Below are positions 41,301 to 42,232 of a stretch of DNA of 64,000 nt, one piece after another. The number at the start of each line of letters is the position of its first letter. Position 1 is the stretch's first letter. The notes beneath the pieces are model-generated. The model saw only the letters and a list, made by a program, of their open reading frames with translations. It was not told the origin of the DNA and made no database searches. Source of the stretch: Breviolum minutum Mf 1.05b.01 (taxonomy: Eukaryota; Sar; Dinophyceae; Suessiales; Symbiodiniaceae); contig DF239813.1 in NCBI GenBank assembly GCA_000507305.1, positions 96,092 to 160,091 on the forward strand. The letters are read 5' to 3'. A program made the translations under genes and the position numbers.

Positions 41301-41621
41301 TGTAACTTGGACCTACCCTCTCAGGATACGAGTCACCACCAGGATGATTATGAAACATTTGGGATCCGGAACTAAATCTTCACTTGTCAATGTTAGTCGG
41401 TAAGGGGATAGATCTAACTTAGAACCATAAACATCAAACATGTTCAACAGCTGGTGGTTTTGTCAATCATTTGTATGTATTTTCATATATGTTTTTACAA
41501 GATGTTTCTTGCTTCTTAAAAACATGACCAGCCAGCCAAACCCAGTATTCACACCGCAAGTTCAGGTGAAGCAAAATAATCACCAGTTTCTGGTGGAATC
41601 CATGAGATTCATGTATTCCAG
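5637..41621 (+). CDS. CFAP57: CFAP57/WDR65-like gene (exon set, incomplete)
   Basis: Nine exons at 5637-5695, ~6401-6454, 19154-19225, 19929-19977, 20898-20996, 32814-32880, 34463-34504, 37648-~37735 and 41566-41621 read, in order, as the second WD40 propeller and the start of the coiled coil of CFAP57, a cilium/flagellum axoneme protein linked to inner dynein arms. Spacing matches the animal protein without gaps at several joins: LMKDLPKFKDIYMPGVK, then FSNGGHLIAAAQ, then AKLIVIFSTRSLKKIATLRG, VAALAFDPLDKTLVSLG, EDGKVCEW, later HNGGINAVRISTDGHT followed by VATAGKDGSVFVLNV. The exons for about 80 residues between 20996 and 32814 were not found, nor were the first propeller and most of the coiled coil. 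Other same-strand genes lie in its introns. Alternative: two or more WD40 genes, which would not explain the colinearity as simply. Confidence 0.62.
5874..6009. mobile_element. family A element
   Basis: Termini TTACAAGGTGGGCCCCTAC and GTAGGGGCCCACCTTGTA, nearly perfect inverted repeats, with CCTTATAAACGGGTAACTGG inside (inverted relative to the copy at 1425). Confidence 0.9.
6188..6323. mobile_element. family A element
   Basis: Starts TATAAGGTGGGCCCCTACC and ends GGGGCCCACCTTGTA, only about 180 bp from the previous family A copy. The two copies are in opposite orientation. Confidence 0.9.
6401..6454 (+). CDS. CFAP57: CFAP57-like exon 2 of those visible
   Basis: Reads NIHLLRFSNGGHLIAAAQ and stops at a clear donor GCACAG|GTGAAG in phase 0. 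FSNGGHL is the diagnostic strand of the CFAP57 second propeller. The 5' boundary is approximate. The next exon in the protein is at 19154, 12.7 kb away. Confidence 0.65.
6502..6592. mobile_element. family B introner (GTGGTGGTTTC..CCACCAACTAG)
   Basis: Reference copy of family B: CTAG|GTGGTGGTTTCATG at the left, GGGTTGAAACCACCAACTAG at the right, and the core ATTTTCACCCCTATTTGGGG then TAATATTTTTCAGATGGG. Ends are GT and AG. Confidence 0.92.
6618..6716. mobile_element. family C element, degraded
   Basis: Left arm CCCTCGAAGTTAAAACATGG, core GGTTGGAAGACGATCC and CCTATTGGG, right arm TTTTCAGGGGG. The right terminus is diverged. Confidence 0.6.
6777..6867. mobile_element. family J palindrome
   Basis: Arms CCCATAGGATCTATGTATGG and CCATACATGGATCCTGTGGG around TATTTACCTACATTTGG and TGTAGGGAAATATACC. 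Same family at 37210 and 41819; half copies near 13455, 22255 and 44107. Confidence 0.85.
7085..7195 (+). repeat. (GTTCCT)n then (GTT)n microsatellite
   Basis: Hexamer GTTCCT repeated about six times, followed by about 22 GTT triplets, then GGTGGTGGTGG. The open frames it creates on both strands (poly-L/V or poly-N) are artefacts. Confidence 0.95.
7374..7502. mobile_element. family D element (TACTTGGATGTCCC ends)
   Basis: Termini TACTTGGATGTTCCAGG and CCTGGGACATCCAAGTA, with AAGTTAGCAAATGGTTAG and its inverse, and ATAACCTCCTTATAAATGG in the loop. Confidence 0.9.
7556..7664. mobile_element. family B introner, GGCAACTC subtype
   Basis: Starts CTGG|GTGGTGGCAACTCAAAG and ends AAAAACCACCAACTAG. 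Core CACCCCAAAAATTGGGG and TTTTGAGGAGCATATTTTTC. GT..AG ends intact. Confidence 0.9.
7933..8037 (+). CDS. Pro/Ala-rich BMT5-like gene, putative first exon
   Basis: ATG followed by exactly 35 codons (MAEAALDAVPSKSSSLAVPL.. to ..PEAVEHDM) and a donor ATG|GTAGAT in phase 0. Composition (Val-Pro, Ala, Ser-Lys) matches the exon at 8808, which also begins in phase 0 with ALSKASAVVPEALSK. The start codon is the first ATG in frame after several stops. It is likely the N-terminus of the protein that ends at 15001, by composition and position; transcript evidence is absent. Confidence 0.5.
8040..8262. mobile_element. family E element split by a family F insertion
   Basis: The left end GATGTTTCCAAAAATAGGGG at 8041 resumes at 8164 as GGTACCCCAAAATGG and runs to TATTTTTGGAAACCCCC. 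The interruption is exactly the family F copy at 8071-8162. Confidence 0.8.
8071..8162. mobile_element. family F introner nested in family E
   Basis: CTCCG|GTAATCTAACATAGC to GCTATGTTTGTTTACCGGAG. Arms also include CAATGGAAAATCCACC and GGATTTTCCATTG. Confidence 0.85.
8276..8373. mobile_element. family F introner
   Basis: CTCTG|GTAAACTAACAATGGC to CATTGCTATACGTTAGTTTACCAG. GT..AG ends; about 110 bp from the previous F copy. Confidence 0.88.
8808..8976 (+). CDS. Pro/Ala-rich BMT5-like gene, repeat exon
   Basis: Acceptor GCTCGCAG|GCTTTG opens a frame with a degenerate 13-residue tandem repeat: PEALSKGAPVPV, PEALSKGAPLPV, PEALSKAGTLPV. It starts in phase 0, as the exon ending at 8037 requires. 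Low-complexity, probably disordered linker. The antisense frame is also open (Gly/Lys-rich), but the sense frame has the better splice context. The 3' boundary is uncertain. Confidence 0.45.
9146..9281. mobile_element. family A element
   Basis: TACAAGGTGGGCCCCAACC to TGGTAGGGGCCCAGCTTGCA, with CCTATAAGTAGGGTTATAAC inside. Confidence 0.88.
9821..9922. mobile_element. family A element, degraded
   Basis: Left arm ACCAGGCGGGCCCCTACTGA with internal rearranged TTATAACTCCAGTTATA blocks; the right terminus is missing. Confidence 0.5.
9950..10118 (+). CDS. Pro-rich exon candidate of BMT5-like gene
   Basis: Open frame with TSTEEVPSKASASVKAGGPP and a Gly/Pro/Lys continuation to GKPGNAPPPG. The EVPSKAS and VPEALSK words resemble the exon at 8808, so I place it in the same gene. 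Boundaries are approximate, and the frame after PPPG loses coding character. Confidence 0.4.
10506..10562. mobile_element. family B introner, 5' half only
   Basis: CTGG|GTGGTGGTTTCAAATC with ATTTTCACCACTACTTGGGG, then broken off into a family C element. Confidence 0.7.
10569..10680. mobile_element. family C element
   Basis: CTAACATAGCCACTGAACAT arm, CCCAAAAGGAAATTCGTCTTCC core and CAGGTGTGAACTGTTGGTTTC arm with CAGGGGAGGTACCC. Confidence 0.6.
11197..11980 (+). CDS. BMT5-like (DUF2431) methyltransferase domain exon
   Basis: Acceptor CCTTCAG|G followed by a 260-codon frame, the longest single-exon coding block among the host genes. The opening LVLGDETFQFAAGL matches the SAM-binding glycine strand of the BMT5/DUF2431 family (usual LLVGEGDFSFS), followed by ACTVLS, a FDELIFFLPGL strand like the family FDxIVFNFPH, and LLKGEGQLHVVWPEE like the lxxGGexhvtl strand. 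The family N3-methylates a uridine of large-subunit rRNA in yeast. The catalytic loop is diverged, so activity is unsure. The end is approximate: in-frame TGA is at 12008, but a Lys-rich tail suggests splicing earlier. Confidence 0.6.
12071..12180 (+). CDS. exon of BMT5-like gene
   Basis: Acceptor TTTCTCAG|GTGATG opens VMNWQTLKEIFSRDPKETSN and continues to PDPEAWDG, after which a family E element begins at 12205. The charged helical composition fits a linker downstream of the methyltransferase-like exon. GGTGATG also occurs upstream at 12020, a possible intron-boundary direct repeat. Confidence 0.55.
12205..12324. mobile_element. family E element
   Basis: GGGGTGTTTCCAAAAAAATTG to ATTATTTTCGGAAACATCC, with ATTTAAATGGATGATTTTGG inside. 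It directly follows a probable exon. Confidence 0.82.
13034..13220. mobile_element. family F element split by a family G insertion
   Basis: Left half AACTAATATAGCAATAGAAC and right half TTTTCCAATGCCATGTTGGC belong to family F; the family G copy at 13076-13175 lies exactly between them. Confidence 0.72.
13076..13175. mobile_element. family G introner nested in family F
   Basis: CT|GTTGATGGAAGAAATCCTGC to GCAGAAATTCTTCCATCAACAG. GT..AG ends. Confidence 0.88.
13354..13376. repeat. (TA)n microsatellite
   Basis: About eleven TA dinucleotides. Confidence 0.9.
13587..13679 (+). CDS. exon of BMT5-like gene (candidate)
   Basis: Between TTCGAG|GATGCC and a clear donor TTGGAG|GTGAGA lies DALLSIPMEAFMMTLEELPH and LCLKFQVLE. 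31 codons, no stop, helical and well balanced. It lies between the exon at 12071 and the terminal exon at 14822, so it probably belongs to the same gene. Confidence 0.5.
13741..13829. mobile_element. family M palindrome
   Basis: CCCCCCAAGAAATAAGGCC to GGCTTATTTCTTGGGGGG, inner AGTAAGGGACTATTAACC/TTCCCTTAATAAGGCC. Same family at 47152 and 55829. Confidence 0.82.
14284..14382. mobile_element. family G introner
   Basis: GTTGATGGAAGGAATCCTGC to GCAGGATTTCTTCCATCAACAG; loop CTTGTAAATAATGGGATAAACC. The sequence right after it (14383-14430) reads YHLVSVEYCEAKFCFK and ends at a donor TTCAAG|GTAATA, so this copy may be acting as an intron. Confidence 0.9.
14672..14780. mobile_element. family B introner, GCAACTC subtype
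   Basis: CTAG|GTGGTAGCAACTCAAAT to GGTTCAACCAGCAACTAG. Flanked by GGAATTC on the left and GAATTC on the right. Confidence 0.88.
14822..15001 (+). CDS. terminal exon of Pro-rich BMT5-like gene
   Basis: Acceptor GTGTTTCAG|CGC opens a 59-codon frame with stop TGA at 14999-15001. It reads RCQDQPNISHAQLDVLDPRL, then an Ala/Pro stretch, then PKKRSRPKEEEWLGM, which looks like a nuclear/nucleolar targeting signal. GC content is much higher than in the surrounding introns. The Pro/Ala style matches the exons at 7933-10118. Confidence 0.65.
   Translation, partial: RCQDQPNISHAQLDVLDPRLPTRVARPAPAPPPAAPALPPPPALPKKRSRPKEEEWLGM
15181..15312. mobile_element. family A element, diverged
   Basis: CTACCAGTCATAAATGGAG to CTGGTATAGGGGCATACGTTGTA, with CCTATAAGTAGGGTGC inside. 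Confidence 0.72.
15429..15534. mobile_element. family B introner, diverged core
   Basis: AAA|GTGGTGGTTTCAAAG to GATGCCAACCACCAACTAG. GT..AG ends kept although the core has drifted. Confidence 0.82.
15849..15947. mobile_element. family K element
   Basis: CCTA|GTTGTTTAGGGTAT to CATTAAACAACCAG|GATT. Copies at 17544 and 60124 share both the palindrome and some outer flank (GAGCAA.. on the left, CAATGGAAAGT on the right), so the true element is probably longer. Confidence 0.75.
16303..16383. mobile_element. family C/F-type palindrome
   Basis: AAAACTAACATGACAATTAA and CCAATGTCATGTTAGTTTTCAG arms with CATCCACCATTGGAGATGC core. It ends TTTTCAG|GGG directly before the zinc-finger gene. Confidence 0.7.
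16449..16600 (+). CDS. zinc-finger protein, first visible exon
   Basis: ATG then KFFCPLTKICTATPEKMREH and MEGELYKQFVAKDTG. The C-x5-C spacing followed by MREHMEGELYK resembles the U1-like/matrin C2H2 fold (C..C, then M..H..G..Y), but the Cys spacing is unusual (intron or variant). In-frame stop TGA lies 12 codons upstream, and ATG is the first Met, so this could be the true start. The exon probably ends at CGTGGCAC|GTGTTTG. Confidence 0.45.
17182..17289. mobile_element. family G introner
   Basis: TACT|GTTGATGGAAGAACTCC to CTTTTATCAACAG|TAGTA. GT..AG ends. Confidence 0.85.
17374..17495. mobile_element. family A element, heavily degraded
   Basis: Only the middle ATATAACCCCAGTAACCG and CCACTTATAGGGG blocks remain recognisable. 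Confidence 0.4.
17544..17617. mobile_element. family K element
   Basis: CCTG|GTTGTTTAGGGTATAC to CCCTATTAAACAACCAG|GATGACTCATGG. Confidence 0.78.
17698..17952 (+). CDS. terminal exon, Lys/Gly-rich tail (zinc-finger gene?)
   Basis: From a possible acceptor GCCTAAG|GAC the frame reads DSTWESSEEKRDLLFDLEEA then an 60-residue GKGKGGKG/KDRGKDRG tail and stop TAG at 17950-17952. The acidic helix followed by a basic, disordered tail suits a nucleic-acid-bound nuclear protein. Linked to the exon at 16449 by position only. The frame is open further upstream, so the exon may begin earlier. Confidence 0.55.
   Translation, partial: DSTWESSEEKRDLLFDLEEAEEAKRPKKSEKGDGGRDSRGKDGKGKGKGGKGKRDGKDKGKDRGKDRGGKDRGKKGGKSSGKNR
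18262..18364. mobile_element. family F introner
   Basis: CTCCG|GTAAACTAACATAGCTGG to CCGGCCAGCCATGTTAG..CCCGGAG. Nearly the same arms as the copy at 59757. Confidence 0.82.
18385..18511. mobile_element. family D element
   Basis: GCGCAGGAAGTTAGGATCAATGG-type left arm (outer end diverged) and CCTAACTTCCTGGGACATCC right arm, ending AAGTA. Confidence 0.82.
19060..19090 (+). repeat. (GTT)n microsatellite
   Basis: About ten GTT triplets directly upstream of a CFAP57-like exon. Confidence 0.92.
19154..19225 (+). CDS. CFAP57: CFAP57-like exon 3 of those visible
   Basis: Acceptor CGCAAG|GCC, 24 codons AKLIVIFSTRSLKKIATLRG HPRE, phase 0 on both sides. It joins the exon ending at 6454 to give GGHLIAAAQ-AKLIVIFST, equal in length to the animal GGHLFAAVNGNVIHVYST. 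The donor would be GAG|GCAGCG, a GC donor, chosen because it restores the family length to the next exon. Confidence 0.65.
19429..19537. mobile_element. family C element, TTTAACAG subtype
   Basis: CCCCCGAAGTTTAAGATAGCC to GAGCTGTTAAACTTCCAGGGGG with CCCAAAAGGAAACTCATC inside. Confidence 0.85.
19929..19977 (+). CDS. CFAP57: CFAP57-like exon 4 of those visible
   Basis: Acceptor GACCAG|GTGGCA and donor CTTTAG|GTGGAA. Sixteen codons plus one base: VAALAFDPLDKTLVSL and the first base of a Gly codon. A typical WD40 strand pair. The split codon is completed correctly by the next exon. Confidence 0.7.
20223..20315. mobile_element. family C element
   Basis: TCCCGAAAACTAACATGTCCCC to GGGGACATGTTAGTTTTCCAG; nearly perfect arms. 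Confidence 0.85.
20430..20505. mobile_element. family B introner, 3' half
   Basis: Retains GATCCAATTTGACC and GTTGAAACCACCAACTAC; the left half is missing. Confidence 0.6.
20713..20846. mobile_element. family H element (TACTTAGAGG ends)
   Basis: TACTTAGAGGTTCAGGATAC to GTATCCTGAACCTCTAAGTA, perfect terminal arms of 20 bases. Copy at 42233 differs at only a handful of positions. Confidence 0.92.
20898..20996 (+). CDS. CFAP57: CFAP57-like exon 5 of those visible
   Basis: Acceptor CTCGTAG|GTGAAG; after the split Gly codon it reads EDGKVCEWSTENWTSVSLVA then ESRCSVGPVGCL. This matches the family stretch DGAVYEW..LKSCSY. The frame runs to TCTAG|GTGGTGG, where a family B element starts; the donor may be that element's own GT or an earlier GT in this exon. 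Confidence 0.68.
20997..21099. mobile_element. family B introner directly abutting an exon
   Basis: GTGGTGGGTTCACATTTTTT to GGGTTGAAACCACCAACTAG. The upstream coding frame ends exactly where this copy begins, so this copy is the best candidate in the window for an element acting as an intron by itself. Confidence 0.9.
21110..21880. other. no supportable gene
   Basis: Intronic-looking sequence between CFAP57-like exons. The missing part of the second propeller should lie between here and 32814, but I could not recognise it. Confidence 0.4.
21882..21993. mobile_element. family C element, TTTAACAG subtype
   Basis: CCTGAAGTTTAACAGCGAG to GCGAGCTGTTAAACTTCAGGAG with CCAATAGGAAAGGATCGTC core. Confidence 0.8.
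22108..22195. mobile_element. family P repeat, copy 1
   Basis: AAGGTTGTTTCAACACACC then TTTGGAACACACCCCTAAA and AATAGGTTGTAAAGGGAATC. The same block occurs at 55611-55697. Outer arms (GGGGTGTGTTGTAAC at 22220) suggest a larger palindrome. Confidence 0.7.
22691..22797. mobile_element. family E element
   Basis: GGTGTTTCCAAAAATAAGAG to CACTATTTTTGGAAACATCC with TAAAATGGATGATTTGGGG. It is followed by a truncated family B fragment (22797-22870). Confidence 0.88.
22895..23257 (+). CDS. Ala/Lys/Glu-rich coiled-coil frame
   Basis: Open frame rich in GC, unlike the flanks. After about 35 residues it becomes KNKKARRRAAQEQEQPRK and then an EEAAAAAAAEKK/EKEKRAKMKESK helix, stop TGA at 23255. The next 330 bases continue coding-like in a different frame, so either a frameshift or an intron separates them. 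No family recognised. It may be the N-terminal part of the retroelement-like region that follows. Confidence 0.4.
   Translation, partial: EDMVNDHFACPRVGAGFVNHRSGSYCLVKEAPIAKADDGPRVTSEKAHGKSKNKKARRRAAQEQEQPRKLSQFRITKERRQKEPEEAAAAAAAEKKAAMEEQKEKEKRAKMKESKILKRK
23256..23585 (+). CDS. unidentified coding segment
   Basis: Reads EEFWEDVWKKREDVWKKRRI, where EDVWKKR comes from a 21-base tandem duplication, and continues through HPILWRVVLKLGEMPHLAYD to a TGA at 23583-23585. Balanced composition and high GC suggest a real protein segment. Position just upstream of the RNase H region suggests the same element. Confidence 0.45.
   Translation, partial: EEFWEDVWKKREDVWKKRRIPYRAQQQPPTKEALIQSNGHPILWRVVLKLGEMPHLAYDAPKKVSAAQVIAAARAVLSEAGLHVRMARSTWSSACALLTSELRWNDLVV
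23771..23832 (+). other. short canonical intron candidate
   Basis: CTTG|GTGAGTTC at the 5' side and TTGTTTGCACAG|GCG at the 3' side, 62 bases, T-rich. The flanking frames stay open on both sides. Confidence 0.5.
24046..24212 (+). repeat. 167-base polypyrimidine tract
   Basis: Almost pure T/C (CTTCC, TTCTTCC words) ending CTCATAG|GCC. It could be a very long 3' splice-site tract or an insertion. It creates spurious open frames on both strands. Confidence 0.85.
24213..24718 (+). CDS. unidentified coding segment upstream of RNase H
   Basis: After ATAG the frame reads GEVAETLGVRLGMVCIPQGE, then RQCAKTSMLLEISCFWVRKL and VFLRCEKQVAYVDGPRTKKE, stop TGA at 24716. About 165 residues, no recognised domain, but composition is protein-like. 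Same reading frame register as the RNase H remnant downstream. Confidence 0.45.
24777..25228 (+). CDS. acidic segment with CSIGYH motif
   Basis: Acidic N-terminal half (EDGDVEDEGQEAHAEIG) followed by KSFHQRAAYAALQAKGLTDI and IVGCSIGYHKSNRQWHGFYP. The GCxIGYHxxxxxWHxxYP motif is one I associate with proteins repeated in dinoflagellate genomes; its function is not known to me. The frame loses coding character after about 25228, where a different frame opens. Confidence 0.45.
25229..27433 (+). pseudogene. retroelement remnant with zinc knuckle and RNase H
   Basis: One frame is open for 2.2 kb except three in-frame stops: TGA at 25454, TAG at 26573 and TGA at 26948. In order it has FFDIAAQHNG (possibly a decayed RT-like segment), a helical region, a CWLCGQPDSREHRAMHC zinc-binding motif near 25674, and an RNase H fold with FTDGSC (near 25940), RSEIF (near 26131), IFTDSQSSLD (near 26187) and MKADELA (near 26398), giving the D-E-D-D set. 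A downstream part reads DPGITWIELFTSFVFHTG, then a low-complexity Ser tail. This looks like the 3' part of a LINE-type ORF2 or related dinoflagellate element, decayed by point mutation. No reverse transcriptase core is visible. Confidence 0.7.
27521..27615. mobile_element. family B introner
   Basis: GGTGGTTTCAAATCTTTTTA to GGTTCAACCACCAACTAG; the left GT is mutated (GATGGTGG). Confidence 0.82.
27747..27848 (+). CDS. terminal exon candidate
   Basis: Acceptor TTATGTTTCAG|TAT opens YCLEEGIPIYLEILQVLGKG and continues FEWDEKLLALLL to TGA at 27846. Composition is convincingly protein-like. The upstream 27655-27715 stretch (LPLWLAEGASDATVN) may be a preceding exon. No family recognised. Confidence 0.5.
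   Translation, partial: YCLEEGIPIYLEILQVLGKGTFEWDEKLLALLL
28120..28197. mobile_element. family B introner, 5' truncated
   Basis: TTTTCACCCCGAAAATTGGGG through GGTTCAACCACCAACTAG. Confidence 0.78.
28275..28385 (+). CDS. exon candidate
   Basis: Acceptor GTGTTTTAG|GCA opens ASFVTEADTENAAFRSFNNG then VYQEKEAQKKQTPTLV and a TAA at 28383. It could be a C-terminal exon, or the real donor may lie inside. A family C element follows immediately (28393). Confidence 0.45.
   Translation, partial: ASFVTEADTENAAFRSFNNGVYQEKEAQKKQTPTLV
28393..28480. mobile_element. family C element
   Basis: CCCT|GAAACTAACATAGCCCC to GTGCTATGTTAGTTTCAG|GGGG. The right end is a textbook acceptor; the left end gives GA, a donor variant reported in dinoflagellates. 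Confidence 0.85.
29402..29485. mobile_element. family C element, degraded
   Basis: CGTCGAAGTTTAACTTGTCC arm with GATCGTCTTCCAAGCATCA core and TTTTTGAGGGGG right arm. Confidence 0.6.
29577..29662. mobile_element. family C element, ATATCC subtype
   Basis: CCAGGAAACTAACATATCCC to GGGATATGTTAATCCCCTGG, almost identical to 50549-50632. Confidence 0.85.
29719..29781 (+). CDS. exon candidate
   Basis: Acceptor CTTCTCCAG|GAC, 21 codons DFVLHSSEHILSMDLHSRPD E, donor GATGAG|GTGGCG, phase 0. The next exon candidate at 30509 also starts in phase 0, and the nine bases AGGTGGCGA occur at both boundaries. Confidence 0.45.
29866..29965. mobile_element. family B introner
   Basis: GGTGGTTTCAAAGATTTTTG to GGGGTTGAAACTACCAACTAG; left GT is mutated (GGATGGTGG). 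Confidence 0.82.
30046..30143. mobile_element. family B introner
   Basis: CTTG|GTGGTGGTTTCAAAT to GGCTTGAAACCACCAACCAG; GT..AG ends. A second, truncated B copy follows at once (30154-30222). Confidence 0.9.
30281..30393. mobile_element. family C element
   Basis: CCCT|GAAACTAACAACTTTTG to GGCTGTTAGTTTCAG|GGAG. Confidence 0.78.
30509..30538 (+). CDS. 30-base micro-exon candidate
   Basis: TTGATTTCAG|GTGGCG to GGAACAG|GTTTAC encloses ten codons, VAINNVEQEQ, phase 0 on both sides. Probably follows the exon at 29719. Confidence 0.42.
30561..30685. mobile_element. family I introner, 125 bp
   Basis: CCTG|GTTCCCTTAATAGGTGGTAG to CCACCTATTAAGGGAACCAG; loop CAGTATATACCACTTATATA. GT..AG ends. The copy at 55305 has exactly the same length. 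Confidence 0.9.
30980..31206. mobile_element. family D element split by family B
   Basis: Left half CTTGGATGTCCCGTTGGAAG to ATAACCTACTTAT, right half AAATGGATATATTGGGG to CGGGACATCC. A complete family B copy lies between them. Confidence 0.85.
31046..31133. mobile_element. family B introner nested in family D
   Basis: CTGG|GTGGTGGTTTCAAAA to GGTTGAAACCACCAACCAG, intact GT..AG, inside the loop of a D element. Confidence 0.92.
31385..31472. mobile_element. family C element, degraded
   Basis: CCCCCCGAAAATAAGCCTTCC core with GAATGTTAGTTTCAG|GGTG right arm. Confidence 0.6.
31737..31836. mobile_element. family C element
   Basis: CTTGAAAACTAACATGGACC to GGGACATGTTTTTTTTTCAG|GGG. Confidence 0.7.
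32155..32374 (+). repeat. (ATG)n with (TGATGACGG)n minisatellite core
   Basis: About 17 ATG triplets, then about 13 copies of a 9-base unit TGATGACGG, then ATG/ACG triplets again, all in one 3-base register. Open frames through it (Met/Thr/Val repeats or His/Arg repeats) are artefacts. Confidence 0.95.
32684..32794. mobile_element. family D element, right end truncated
   Basis: CTTGGATGTGCCAGGAAGTTAG to CACACCATTGATCCTAAAC; the terminal GGACATCCAAGTA is replaced by exon-proximal sequence. Confidence 0.8.
32814..32880 (+). CDS. CFAP57: CFAP57-like exon 6 of those visible
   Basis: Acceptor CCGCCAG|G; after one base the frame reads TARLGLHNGGINAVRISTDG HT and stops at donor CATACG|GTGCGG. This is the last WD40 repeat (family AHAGPITKMLLTFDDQFLL). 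A truncated family D element abuts the acceptor side and a family A copy begins 26 bases after the donor. Confidence 0.65.
32906..33003. mobile_element. family A element, right end replaced
   Basis: TACAAGGTGGGCTCCCTACTAG through CCAGTTACCCATTTATAAGG, then cut by the family B copy at 33021. The 24 bases upstream (CCATAGCAATAGCTGTA) recur before the A copy at 59501. Confidence 0.75.
33021..33111. mobile_element. family B introner
   Basis: ACTAG|TTGGTGCTTTCAAAT to GGTTGAAACCACCAACCAG; left GT mutated to TT. Confidence 0.85.
33538..33648. mobile_element. family G introner
   Basis: TACT|GTTGGTGGACGAAATCCC to CGGATTTCTGAACCATCAACAG; GT..AG ends. Confidence 0.85.
34125..34246. mobile_element. family D element
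   Basis: TACTTGGATGTCCCAGAAAG to ACCAACTTCCTGGGAC; the outermost right bases are changed. Confidence 0.85.
34266..34369. mobile_element. family C element
   Basis: CCCTCCCTGACACTAACAG to CAGGGGCTATGTTAGTTTGAGGG. About 90 bases upstream of a CFAP57-like exon. Confidence 0.8.
34463..34504 (+). CDS. CFAP57: CFAP57-like exon 7 of those visible
   Basis: CCAATTTTCAG|GTGGCT to CTTAAT|GTAACT, exactly 14 codons VATAGKDGSVFVLN, phase 0 on both sides. It completes the WD40 repeat begun at 32814 with no gap (STDGHT-VATAGKDGSVFVLN). Confidence 0.75.
34772..34868 (+). repeat. short tandem repeat, GGATTCAGAAACT unit
   Basis: Four imperfect copies of a 21-24 base unit beginning GGATTCAGAA(A/G)CT. They encode a repeated GFRNF-like peptide, presumably by chance. 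Confidence 0.85.
35022..35127. mobile_element. family G introner, diverged core
   Basis: TACT|GTTGATGGACACAACC to GTTTCAGGCATCAACAG; GT..AG ends kept. Confidence 0.78.
35250..36220. other. no recognisable feature
   Basis: Nearly 1 kb without any of the recurrent element families or a convincing exon; unusual for this window. Confidence 0.45.
36228..36329. mobile_element. family B introner
   Basis: TCTAG|GTGGTGGTTTCACAT to GGTTCAACCACCAACAAG; GT..AG ends. Confidence 0.9.
37210..37338. mobile_element. family J palindrome
   Basis: ACCCATAGGATCCATGTATGG to CCGTGAATCCTATGGGGT, with a duplicated GGTATATTTACCTACATTT in the left arm. Confidence 0.85.
37471..37601. mobile_element. family N element
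   Basis: AGGATTCTTAAGGGGGG to CCCCCCTTTGAGAATCCTAT with GGGGAACCCTAAGGATTCC inside. Second copy at 43047. Confidence 0.82.
37648..37735 (+). CDS. CFAP57: CFAP57-like exon 8 of those visible
   Basis: CCACCAG|GTGGTG opens VVMINRGDIQLRQAEKQKVI and continues RREDVKSEIR. It fits the family segment after the last WD40 repeat (EEVLVTKxDxEEK..), where the coiled coil begins. The donor is not clear (ATCAG|GGAATG). Confidence 0.5.
38258..38366. mobile_element. family C element
   Basis: CCCAAAGTTTAACAGTTCGC to GGGGGCAACATGTTAGTTTCAG. Confidence 0.75.
39420..39758 (-). CDS. minus-strand coding candidate
   Basis: 112 residues with balanced composition: QLEKILNEKFFFVPKQIGVK, then EMSLGKETLLLVDRFLHDCR, then NLPLIPKKYLESLPVPILLD. 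The plus strand in this stretch has many stops, and no recurrent element overlaps it. No family is recognised. Antisense to the CFAP57-like intron if real. Confidence 0.4.
   Translation of the reverse strand: MVLDTVVMQLEKILNEKFFFVPKQIGVKTLSHLGHTQLQKRTGYIRRPEMSLGKETLLLVDRFLHDCREHNNWNLPLIPKKYLESLPVPILLDIPDGITELTPAAVMYHKTR
39940..40103. mobile_element. chimeric element: family G half joined to family B
   Basis: 39943-40003 carries the family G middle (GGGATGCATAAAACCC, ATAATGGGATCAACTACC), then switches at ACTAG to a family B copy ending GGTTCAACCACCAACTAG at 40103. Confidence 0.75.
40362..40488. mobile_element. family D element
   Basis: TACTAGGATGTCCCAGGAAG to TTTCTGGGACATCCAAGTA, loop ATAAATGGGATATATTGGGG. 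Confidence 0.9.
40868..40980. mobile_element. family B introner
   Basis: AAAG|GTGTTGGTTTCAAAC to GGCTCAACCACCAACAAG; internal duplication of ATCTAATC. Confidence 0.82.
41154..41259. mobile_element. family B introner, GGCAACTC subtype
   Basis: CTCTAG|GTGGTGGCAACTC to GGGTTGAAACCACCAGCTAG; GT..AG ends. Confidence 0.9.
41566..41621 (+). CDS. CFAP57: CFAP57-like exon 9 of those visible (tentative)
   Basis: CAAGTTCAG|GTGAAG to TATTCCAG|GTCGTA, 18 codons plus two bases: VKQNNHQFLVESMRFMYSR. Placed by analogy to the family segment ExxNEYQLRLKDMNYSEK; similarity is weak, splice sites are good. Confidence 0.42.
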
Positions 41622-41818
41622 GTCGTAATGAAGTGGGTTTGGTGGCATATATTCGAGCCATTTTACAAGCCAATATATACCTGGTATAATCCCAGTATAG
41701 AAATGGTAGATACAGCCAACGGCCATGGTAATTGTATGTGACCTACCAAGTTAAGAGGCTTCCAATTTCTTTGCGAGGAGTTGTCGTGGAGAGCCCTTAA
41801 TTTGGAAGACTAGGGTTA

Positions 41819-41939
41819 CCCATAGCATCCATGGGACTGGTGTATTTACGTACATTTGGTTGATATAGGTACCAGGTATTTCCTACATTTGGTTGATGTA
41901 GGTAAAAATGATATGTACCATACATGGATGCTATGCGTT
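41819..41939. mobile_element. family J palindrome
   Basis: ACCCATAGCATCCATGGGAC to CCATACATGGATGCTATGCG with duplicated CTACATTTGGTTGAT. Confidence 0.82.
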
Positions 41940-42232
41940 AAGGAAAGATACCTCTTGATTTGAATTTGTCTTTCCCTTTTCATGGAATCCTGGATCTCCA
42001 AACAACCAGTTTTTTATGGTTGCTTCAACTGGATGATTCCAAATCATTACATAAAAAATGGTTGTTTCACCAAACATCCATCAAAAAATGGTTGTTTCGG
42101 GTACCAGGATCCACTCCCTGTTTTTTTTCAGGCCCGGCGAAAGGATCAACAGACCATCCAAAGCCTACGTCCCAGGGCCTCAGCTCCGGGGGTTTCGGCG
42201 TAGATGGTTTCCATGGGCCTTCCCCCTATCCT

